A DNA stretch of 8,266 nucleotides from CANLWN01 sp039815505 (GTDB lineage Bacteria > Bacteroidota > Bacteroidia > Flavobacteriales > Flavobacteriaceae). The DNA lies in the NCBI GenBank assembly GCA_039815505.1, contig JBCBZE010000141.1, positions 1 to 8,266 of the forward strand. The letters are read 5' to 3'. Shown in pieces: positions 1-6,913 of the stretch. The first letter of the stretch is position 1, and each line of letters begins with the position of its first letter. The notes beneath the pieces are model-generated. The model was not told where the DNA came from. It ran no database searches and was given only the letters and a program-made list of their open reading frames with translations. The position numbers and the translations under genes were made by a program.

Positions 1-225
1 AAGATAAAAGGAATAGCTATATCGGTGGTGGGCTTTTTCAATTCCTTGGTCAGCTTTTCGGTAACCCAAGTTTTTCCATGGGAATTAACGAACTTAGGAC
101 CTACCGTTACCTTTGCCATATATGCGTTGCTATCACTATGTGCGTTGTTCTTTGTCTATAGGTTTGTCATAGAGACCAAGGGAAAGACATTGGAGGAGGT
201 AGAGGAGTCTTTGATAAGGTCGTAG
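1..225 (+). CDS. MFS sugar-porter transporter, C-terminal end only
   Basis: This is the 3' end of a gene that begins before the window; frame 1 is open from base 1 to the TAG at 223-225 and gives 74 residues. It belongs to the sugar porter branch of the major facilitator superfamily, which are inner-membrane proton symporters or facilitators for sugars. Two hydrophobic segments, about visible residues 4-25 and 34-56, fit the last two membrane helices. They are followed by the cytoplasmic signature ETKGKTLEEVEESL (residues 58-71), which closes most sugar porters. The usual PETKG is IETKG here, a small variation. The next gene, a cytoplasmic beta-glucan phosphorylase, starts 50 bases downstream on the same strand, which suggests the transporter brings in glucose or short beta-gluco-oligosaccharides. 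The substrate cannot be read from this fragment. Family assignment is confident; substrate is inference from context. Confidence 0.9.
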   Translation, partial: KIKGIAISVVGFFNSLVSFSVTQVFPWELTNLGPTVTFAIYALLSLCALFFVYRFVIETKGKTLEEVEESLIRS

Positions 226-275
226 ATAGAAGTTATCATATCGATATATAATACATAATCCATGAATGAACATTA

Positions 276-3200
276 ATGCAGGACATTAAGATAACGAATA
301 TGACGGAAATAGAGCAAAAACAAATAGGGAACGAAAGCTATTTTAAGATTTCGAACAGCGATACGTTACGTGCATTCTTTATGAGTATTGTAAGTGATTC
401 CGACCATTGGATGTTCATTTCTAGTAATGGGGGGTTGAGCGCAGGTAGAAAAAACGCCGATTATGCATTATTCCCGTACTATACGGATGATAAGATCACC
501 GAATCGGCCGAAGTCACGGGAAGTAAAACTATATTCTTAATACATTCAGACAATAAATCCAATCTCTGGGAACCCTTCTCCGAACGGTATGATGGAATGT
601 ACGATGTTAGCCGAAACCTATATAAGAACACTTACGGTAACAAAATACTTTTCGAAGAGGTAAATCATGATTTGGGACTTACATTTAGATATCAGTGGAA
701 CTCCACTGATACATATGGCTTTGTTAAAAAGTCCACACTTATAAATAACACGGAAAACAACGTCAACGTATCCTTGTTGGATGGCATTCAAAATGTCTTG
801 CCCTATGGTGTTGGCAGTGATTTACAAAATCAATCTAGTAACTTGGTTGATGCCTATAAGCGAAGTGAACTTATAAAAGCTTCGGGGCTCGGTATCTATG
901 CCCTTAGTGCCATTATAGTGGATAAAGCGGAACCAAGCGAAGCATTGAAGGCTACGATGGTGTGGTCACTTGGCTTGGATGACCCCACCTATTTACTTTC
1001 CTCCCAACAACTCGATAGTTTTAGGAAGCAAGGACTTGTTAAGGAAGAAACGGACGTCAAGGCCGAAAAAGGAGCTTATTTTATCCATACGGACTTATCC
1101 TTGGGTGAAAAATCCCAAAAAGAATGGATGCTAGTAGCAAATCTAAACCAAAATCATGCTGCAATAGCCAAAATTTCAGAGGCCATTGAAAACGGGGCAG
1201 AGCTTTACGACGCAGTAAACAAAGATATTGAGTTGGGTACGGAACGATTGATCAAACTTACCGCTGCTTCCGATGGTATGCAACTAACCACGGATGTTCT
1301 AAGGGATACACGACATTTTTCGAACACCCTGTTCAATATTATGCGAGGCGGAATTTTTGATAATAACTATCAAATTGAAAAATCGGATTTTAGCGGCTAT
1401 CTGGCAAAAGCGAATAAAATAGTTTATAAAAACTTCAAAAGCACGATCAAAGAGCTTCCATCTTTATTTTCAACGTCTCAGCTTAAGGAGATAGGGCATC
1501 AAAGCACCGATAGTAATTTTAGAAGGTTATGCTTGGAATATATGCCCTTAAAATTCAGTAGAAGACATGGGGATCCAAGTAGACCATGGAATAGATTTTC
1601 TATCAACACTCGTAATGAAGATGGTTCAAAACTGCTGGACTACGAAGGCAATTGGAGAGATATTTTCCAAAATTGGGAAGCCTTGGCTTACTCCTACCCC
1701 GCTTTTATAGAGAGCATGATCCATAAATTCCTGAATGCAACTACATTTGATGGTTACAATCCTTACAGGGTTACGAAGGATGGTTTTGATTGGGAAACCA
1801 TTGAACCGGACGACCCGTGGTCCTACATCGGATATTGGGGGGACCATCAAATCATTTATCTACTAAAATTTTTGGAATTCATACAAAAGTATGCTCCGGA
1901 CAAACTGGAAGGTTATTTTAACGAAAACCTCTTCGTTTATGCCAACGTGCCCTATAGAATAAAAAGCTATGAAGCTATATTAAGACATCCAAAAGACACT
2001 ATTGATTTTGATTTGGAATTGGACGGACATATCCGAAGAAAGCGACTCGAAATGGGAGCCGATGGTGCCTTGTTGCTAGATGAAACCGGGGCAATTCATC
2101 AGGTCAACTTTATTGAAAAGATTCTAGCGACGGTATTGGCAAAGTTTTCCAACTTTATACCCGAAGGAGGTATTTGGATGAATACCCAACGACCGGAATG
2201 GAACGATGCAAACAATGCCCTGGTAGGTAATGGGGTTTCTATGGTAACGCTCTATTATTTGCGACGTTTTCTAAAGTTTTTCAAAGAGATCTTGGTTGCT
2301 TCAAAAATAACGGAGGCAGATATATCCATAGAGTTGGCGAACTTTTATGATACAATTTTTGAAACCCTGGACAACCATAAAAACCTGTTATCGGCTACAA
2401 TCAATAATAGGGACCGTAGGCTTATCTTGAATGGTCTGGGAGAAGCGGGCAGCACCTATAGGTCATACATCTACCAGAAGGCATTCTCAAGAAAAAAGAA
2501 AACCATTTCACTGAAGCGTTTAGGGCAATTTGTTGATTTGGGCATTGACTATTTAGAACATTCCATAAAAGCTAATAAACGTGAGGATAAATTGTATCAT
2601 GCCTACAATTTAATGACCGTTGAAAATGATACCGAAGTTTCCATTTCATATTTAAGTGAAATGTTGGAAGGGCAAGTAGCGGTACTAAGTTCTGGTTACC
2701 TCTCGTCAACAGAGGCCCTAGAGGTTCTGGACGGTTTAAAACATAGCAAGCTATTTAGGCAGGACCAGTACAGTTACCTATTGTATCCAAACAAGGACCT
2801 ACCCCTATTTATGGAAAAGAATACAATTCCTATAGAAAAGGTGAACACTTCCGTTTTACTTAAGACCCTAATAAAAAAAGGCAATACCCAAATTATTGAA
2901 AAGGATATTAACGATGTGTATCACTTTAATGGGGATTTCAAGAATTCCAACGATTTGGAAACTACCTTGAACGCGTTGTCCGAAGCTGATTATGGCACAC
3001 TCCTTAAAACGGAAAAAACCTTGTTGCTTCAGATTTTCGAAGATGTTTTTAACCATAAGGCCTTTACGGGTAGATCAGGCACTTTTTTTGGCTACGAAGG
3101 GCTTGGTTCAATTTATTGGCATATGGTATCTAAACTTCAACTCGCCGTGCAAGAATGTTGCTTAAAAGCGTTCTATGAAAATGAAAGCAAGGCCGTCATT

Positions 3201-3716
3201 GGTAAATTATTGGAGCATTACTATGAAATAAATGAAGGTATTGGAGTACATAAACCTCCTTCGCTCTATGGAGCATTCCCTACGGATCCGTATTCGCACA
3301 CGCCCGCAGGAAAAGGAGCCCAACAGCCAGGAATGACCGGTCAGGTAAAAGAAGATATCTTAAGCCGATTCGGGGAATTAGGCGTTTTTATTGGGGATGG
3401 AAAACTATATTTTAATCCATGCCTCTTGCGAAAAGATGAGTTTTTGACCGAATCCAAATCCTTTGAATACATAGACGTCCAATCCAATAAAAAACAATTT
3501 ACGATAAAGAAAGGTTCCCTAGGCTTCACCTATTGCCAAGTACCCGTGGTGTATAGATTTGGTGAGAAGGAAAGTATAGAGGTAGTGCGCAAGGATAGTA
3601 CCTCCACACTTTTAGATACCTTAAGTTTAGATCAAAGTTTAAGTAAGGAGATTTTTGATAGAACTGGTAAAATCGAAAAACTAATAGTATTCGTTAGAGA
3701 AGGAGATTTAAGATGA
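276..3716 (+). CDS. Beta-1,3-glucan phosphorylase-like enzyme (GH149 or GH161, GH94-related)
   Basis: A 1146-residue protein with no signal peptide or membrane segment, so cytoplasmic. It resembles inverting phosphorylases that split beta-1,3-gluco-oligosaccharides with phosphate into glucose 1-phosphate and a shortened chain. Expected layout: an N-terminal beta-sandwich (about 20-330), a helical (alpha/alpha)6 catalytic barrel (about 340-1030) and a C-terminal beta domain. The motif RPEWNDANNALVGNG (639-653) carries the likely general acid D644, matching the WND motif of GH94. Candidate phosphate contacts are H949 in GSIYWHM and T1021-G1022 in PGMTGQ, inferred by analogy with GH94. The size, about 300 residues more than GH94 cellobiose phosphorylases, points to GH149/GH161; I could not separate these two. 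The start at 276 lacks a Shine-Dalgarno; an in-frame ATG at 300 is an alternative. The gene ends inside the GH3 start codon. Phosphorylase class is confident; beta-1,3 specificity rests on similarity and neighbours. Confidence 0.85.
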   Translation: MQDIKITNMTEIEQKQIGNESYFKISNSDTLRAFFMSIVSDSDHWMFISSNGGLSAGRKNADYALFPYYTDDKITESAEVTGSKTIFLIHSDNKSNLWEPFSERYDGMYDVSRNLYKNTYGNKILFEEVNHDLGLTFRYQWNSTDTYGFVKKSTLINNTENNVNVSLLDGIQNVLPYGVGSDLQNQSSNLVDAYKRSELIKASGLGIYALSAIIVDKAEPSEALKATMVWSLGLDDPTYLLSSQQLDSFRKQGLVKEETDVKAEKGAYFIHTDLSLGEKSQKEWMLVANLNQNHAAIAKISEAIENGAELYDAVNKDIELGTERLIKLTAASDGMQLTTDVLRDTRHFSNTLFNIMRGGIFDNNYQIEKSDFSGYLAKANKIVYKNFKSTIKELPSLFSTSQLKEIGHQSTDSNFRRLCLEYMPLKFSRRHGDPSRPWNRFSINTRNEDGSKLLDYEGNWRDIFQNWEALAYSYPAFIESMIHKFLNATTFDGYNPYRVTKDGFDWETIEPDDPWSYIGYWGDHQIIYLLKFLEFIQKYAPDKLEGYFNENLFVYANVPYRIKSYEAILRHPKDTIDFDLELDGHIRRKRLEMGADGALLLDETGAIHQVNFIEKILATVLAKFSNFIPEGGIWMNTQRPEWNDANNALVGNGVSMVTLYYLRRFLKFFKEILVASKITEADISIELANFYDTIFETLDNHKNLLSATINNRDRRLILNGLGEAGSTYRSYIYQKAFSRKKKTISLKRLGQFVDLGIDYLEHSIKANKREDKLYHAYNLMTVENDTEVSISYLSEMLEGQVAVLSSGYLSSTEALEVLDGLKHSKLFRQDQYSYLLYPNKDLPLFMEKNTIPIEKVNTSVLLKTLIKKGNTQIIEKDINDVYHFNGDFKNSNDLETTLNALSEADYGTLLKTEKTLLLQIFEDVFNHKAFTGRSGTFFGYEGLGSIYWHMVSKLQLAVQECCLKAFYENESKAVIGKLLEHYYEINEGIGVHKPPSLYGAFPTDPYSHTPAGKGAQQPGMTGQVKEDILSRFGELGVFIGDGKLYFNPCLLRKDEFLTESKSFEYIDVQSNKKQFTIKKGSLGFTYCQVPVVYRFGEKESIEVVRKDSTSTLLDTLSLDQSLSKEIFDRTGKIEKLIVFVREGDLR
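3700..3705 (+). promoter_or_regulatory. Shine-Dalgarno for the GH3 gene, inside the phosphorylase gene
   Basis: AAGGAG lies 7 bases before the ATG at 3713, within the last codons of the phosphorylase gene. The downstream start overlaps the upstream stop as ATGA (3713-3716). Bacteroidota genes seldom carry a strong Shine-Dalgarno and none of the other starts in this window has one at the right distance, so this one stands out. It supports the 3713 start and suggests translational coupling or re-initiation. The same bases encode the phosphorylase C-terminus (REGDLR), so the match could partly be chance. Confidence 0.6.
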
Positions 3717-5533
3717 AACTTAGAAGGTTACAATGTATCGGCAAACTATTGATAGTTGGTATCTGTTTCTTTTCATCTTGTAAAAAACAAAAGATGGATA
3801 AAAAATACAATGCCGATCTTAAAATAGAGGAAAACATAGATTCATTATTGGCATTGATGACCTTAGAAGAGAAAATAGGACAAATGACACAAGTAAGGCA
3901 TTTTGATGATATATCGGAAGCGGATGTGACCACGAGGTTCATTGGATCGGTCATTCATACCCAAGGACCGTTGCCCGGTAAGGATGCCACGGAGTGGCAA
4001 GCAAAATTCACCAATTTGCAAAAGAAAGCCCTTTCGACCCGATTGGGTATTCCATTATTATTTGGGGTCGATGCCGTACATGGTCAAAACACTTATAATG
4101 GAGCCACGATCTTTCCACATAATATTGGACTTGGGGCCACTCAAAATGCAGACCTAGTTCGGCAAACGGCTGCAATAACCGCATTAGAATCGCAAGCTAC
4201 TGGTTTTAACTGGGTATTTTCCCCTTGCATAGCCATACCGTATAACGAAAAGTGGGGTAGGGTTTATGAAGCATTCTCGGAGAGCACCAAACTAACCGAA
4301 GAATTGACAAGAGCCTCCATTCAAGGACATCAGGGGAAACCCTCAGAAAAATCTTCGGTAATGGCCACTGCCAAACATTTCATTGGGGATGGTGCCACCA
4401 ACTATGGAGAAGAGGGTGGTGAAACCATTTTAAACATGGAACAAGTAGAAGAACGTCTCTTGCCCCCTTATAAAGTTGCCGTTGACGAAGGTGTTGGTTC
4501 CATTATGGCATCGTTCAACACACTATCGGACAAGGCAATGCATGCTCACAAGGAATTGATAACAGGATTATTAAAAAACACCTTAAAGTTCGATGGTATT
4601 ATGTTGTCTGACTGGAAAGGGTACTCAAGATTTGGGGAGGCCGATATCATCAATGCAGGAATAGACATGGTAATGGCAGTGGACGGTGATTTGGACTTGT
4701 TTCAACAAGAGTTAAAAAAAGCAGTGGAAAATAATGATGTGTCGGAGGAACGGATCAATGATGCCGTGCGTCGCATATTACGACAGAAATATAGGTTGGG
4801 CCTCTTCAAGAATCCCTTTCCAGATGCAAATCTTATTGGAAAGATAGGTATGCCGGAACATAGGGATGTCGCCAGACAAGCCGTTCGGGAATCATTGGTA
4901 TTACTTAAAAACACCAATAGCATATTACCACTGAACAAAAATACTTCAAAGATCGTTGTAGTGGGTGAACACGCCAATAGCACGGGATTACAATCCGGAG
5001 GGTGGACAATAAACTGGCAAGGCACCGTAGAAAATTACGAAGGAGGCACTACTATTCTCCAAGGCATAGAAAAAATCGCCCAAGGAGAAGTTATATATGA
5101 TAAACACGCGACAAAAATACCAGAGGATGCGGAAGTTGCCATCATAGTTGTTGGTGAACCTCCGTATGCGGAATTTTTCGGTGATATTGGTCATGAATCC
5201 AATAATCTTACGTTAACCTTGACCCAAGAGCACCAAAATTATATCAACTCTTATTCCACTAAAAATATACCAATTATCCTCATATTAATTTCCGGTCGAC
5301 CGATGGTGCTCACAAAACAAATTGAGCAATCAACTGCTTTTGTTGCGGCTTGGTTACCGGGATCGGAAGGAGATGGTATTGCAGAAGTATTATTCGGAAA
5401 TTATAATTTTAAAGGAAAACTACCCCACTCATGGCCAAAATCTTTATCGGATTTTGAAGGGATTTACGGACCAAATTTTTGGGACAATTCAATAACACCC
5501 TTATTTCCAATTGAGTATGGTTTACACTATTGA
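3713..5533 (+). CDS. GH3 beta-glucosidase / exo-beta-glucanase lipoprotein
   Basis: This 606-residue GH3 enzyme removes glucose from the non-reducing ends of beta-glucans or oligosaccharides by a retaining mechanism. An N-terminal signal with a hydrophobic stretch at 10-20 ends in SSC, so C23 is the likely lipidated residue; basic residues follow it, with no acidic surface-export signal, suggesting a periplasm-facing anchor. The (beta/alpha)8 domain (about 40-370) contains GVDAVHGQN (118-126), KHFIGDGAT (221-229) and GIMLSDWKGY (295-304) with nucleophile D300. The alpha/beta sandwich domain (about 385-606) contains GGWTINWQG (429-437) and GEPPYAEFFGD (481-491), where E487 aligns with the acid/base of barley exoglucanase ExoI. 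W301 and W431 match the two tryptophans that clamp the +1 sugar in ExoI. There is no C-terminal fibronectin-III domain, so this is the two-domain form. It overlaps the phosphorylase gene by 4 bases. Laminari-oligosaccharide activity is inferred. Confidence 0.95.
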   Translation: MKLRRLQCIGKLLIVGICFFSSCKKQKMDKKYNADLKIEENIDSLLALMTLEEKIGQMTQVRHFDDISEADVTTRFIGSVIHTQGPLPGKDATEWQAKFTNLQKKALSTRLGIPLLFGVDAVHGQNTYNGATIFPHNIGLGATQNADLVRQTAAITALESQATGFNWVFSPCIAIPYNEKWGRVYEAFSESTKLTEELTRASIQGHQGKPSEKSSVMATAKHFIGDGATNYGEEGGETILNMEQVEERLLPPYKVAVDEGVGSIMASFNTLSDKAMHAHKELITGLLKNTLKFDGIMLSDWKGYSRFGEADIINAGIDMVMAVDGDLDLFQQELKKAVENNDVSEERINDAVRRILRQKYRLGLFKNPFPDANLIGKIGMPEHRDVARQAVRESLVLLKNTNSILPLNKNTSKIVVVGEHANSTGLQSGGWTINWQGTVENYEGGTTILQGIEKIAQGEVIYDKHATKIPEDAEVAIIVVGEPPYAEFFGDIGHESNNLTLTLTQEHQNYINSYSTKNIPIILILISGRPMVLTKQIEQSTAFVAAWLPGSEGDGIAEVLFGNYNFKGKLPHSWPKSLSDFEGIYGPNFWDNSITPLFPIEYGLHY

Positions 5534-5605
5534 TGCGATATAAAGTAGGGTAAAGGAAAAGACCATGTTCATGTAACAAAATGGGAAGAGTTAAACAACA
5601 ATACT

Positions 5606-6901
5606 ATGAAACCAACAATAAAAACATTGATCATAACAGGAATAGTTTTAATTATCAGTTATTCTTGCAATCAGAAGAAACACAAAAAAGAAGAATCACA
5701 ATCCCAAATTCAAAAAAAAGTGACAGCTAAAGATATTTTAGGTAATCCGGACTACTTAGCTATATCCTACGGAGGGTATAGAGCTACTACACGAGACGTT
5801 CAGCCCACCCTTGACGAACTCAAAGAGGACATGAAGATTTTATCCGCTATGGGAATCAAAATATTGCGAACGTACAATGTTCAGTTGCAACAGGCCCCAA
5901 ATTTATTAAAGGCCATACGCGAGTTGAAAGAAGAAAATCCCGATTTTGAAATGTACGTAATGTTGGGGGCATGGATAGATTGCAAAAATGCCTGGACCGA
6001 CAAAGAACCTGACCATGAGGTCGAAAGCGAACAAAACGAAGGTGAAATTACCAGAGCGGTCATGTTGGCGAACCAGTATCCGGATATTGTAAAGATCATA
6101 GCCGTAGGCAATGAGGCCATGGTGAAGTGGGCACAGAGTTATTATGTACAGCCCTGGGTAATTTTAAAATGGGTAAACCATCTCCAAGAACTAAAAAAGA
6201 TAGGTGAACTACCAAAAGACCTATGGATAACCAGTTCGGACGATTTTTCATCTTGGGGTGGAGGCGGTACCGAATACCATATCGAAGACCTCGAAAAACT
6301 AATCGCTGCGGTAGATTATATATCAATGCATACCTACGCCTATCATAACTCTCATTACAATCCAGAATTTTGGGGTGTTCCCGAAAATGAAGAAAAGCTT
6401 TCCGATATGGAAAAAATAGATGCCGCAATGCTTCGCGCAAAGGCATTTGCCATTTCGCAATACGACTCGGTAACGAACTATATAAAGAGTCTAGGAGTAG
6501 ATAAACCAATCCATATAGGTGAAACGGGATGGGCAACCATTTCAAATGGCCATTATGGTCCTACGGGATCCAAAGCTACCGATGAGTATAAAGAGCACCT
6601 ATACCATAAACACCTAAGGGAATGGACAAATGAGACAGGCATATCCTGCTTTTATTTTGAGGCCTTTAATGAAAAATGGAAAGATGCCCACAACCAAGAA
6701 GGTTCCGAAAATCATTTTGGGTTGTTTACCATTGAAGGAAAAGCAAAATATGCGCTGTGGGATTTGGTGGATAAGGGAGTTTTTAAAGGCCTGACCCGAA
6801 ATGGAAACCCTATCACCAAAACATATGGTGGAGATAAGGAAAAAATGATGAAGGATGTCTTAACGCCCCCCCTTAAAAGAGAGCGAACCGTTACCCATTA
6901 A
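5606..6901 (+). CDS. GH17 beta-1,3-glucanase lipoprotein
   Basis: This 431-residue protein belongs to GH17, retaining enzymes acting on beta-1,3-glucan. A signal with hydrophobic core (about 7-18) ends at C21 (ISYSC), the likely lipidation site, followed by a basic, Gln/Ser-rich linker to about residue 42; no acidic export signal is seen, so a periplasm-facing anchor is likely. The single (beta/alpha)8 domain spans about 45-405. AVGNEAM (166-172) carries acid/base E170 and IGETGWA (304-310) carries nucleophile E306; FEAFNEKWK (351-359) is the usual strand-8 motif. In characterised marine Flavobacteriia, GH17 enzymes cut the unbranched beta-1,3 chain, which fits the GH30 gene 12 bases downstream. 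Whether this one is endo-acting or a glucosyltransferase is open. The 72-base gap upstream holds no clear promoter or hairpin; GGGAAGAG at 5583-5590 sits too far from the ATG to serve as a normal ribosome site. A run of seven C near the 3' end makes the last residues uncertain. Confidence 0.94.
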   Translation: MKPTIKTLIITGIVLIISYSCNQKKHKKEESQSQIQKKVTAKDILGNPDYLAISYGGYRATTRDVQPTLDELKEDMKILSAMGIKILRTYNVQLQQAPNLLKAIRELKEENPDFEMYVMLGAWIDCKNAWTDKEPDHEVESEQNEGEITRAVMLANQYPDIVKIIAVGNEAMVKWAQSYYVQPWVILKWVNHLQELKKIGELPKDLWITSSDDFSSWGGGGTEYHIEDLEKLIAAVDYISMHTYAYHNSHYNPEFWGVPENEEKLSDMEKIDAAMLRAKAFAISQYDSVTNYIKSLGVDKPIHIGETGWATISNGHYGPTGSKATDEYKEHLYHKHLREWTNETGISCFYFEAFNEKWKDAHNQEGSENHFGLFTIEGKAKYALWDLVDKGVFKGLTRNGNPITKTYGGDKEKMMKDVLTPPLKRERTVTH

Positions 6902-6913
6902 AAACTAGATAAA

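Noticed and set aside
238..247. Palindrome ATATCGATAT between the MFS and phosphorylase genes
   Set aside because: It is short, AT-rich and has neither a loop nor a T-run, so it is not a terminator; an operator role cannot be supported from one copy.
276..3716. Phosphorylase considered as a GH94 cellobiose or laminaribiose phosphorylase
   Set aside because: The length of 1146 residues and the EWNDANNALVGNG and PGMTGQ motif forms fit GH149/GH161 better than the roughly 800-residue GH94 enzymes.
3694..3954. Minus-strand open frame over the phosphorylase-GH3 junction
   Set aside because: Its hydrophobic look comes from the reverse complement of the GH3 N-terminus; no independent evidence for a gene.
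3942..4157. Second plus-strand frame inside GH3
   Set aside because: It overlaps well-conserved GH3 motifs in another frame and shows no family features.
4702..5025. 107-codon minus-strand open frame inside the GH3 gene
   Set aside because: It is antisense to conserved GH3 sequence, is Ser/Cys-rich, and has no recognisable domain or start signal.
5534..5605. Possible promoter or terminator in the 72-base gap before GH17, including CATG at 5564 and 5570
   Set aside because: I found no Bacteroidota-type TAnnTTTG with an upstream TTG and no GC-rich hairpin followed by T; CATG is self-complementary and common.
6096..6545. 149-codon minus-strand open frame across the GH17 gene
   Set aside because: It lies wholly antisense to a GH17 region with both catalytic motifs intact, and its translation resembles no family I know. 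It is a shadow of plus-strand codon use.
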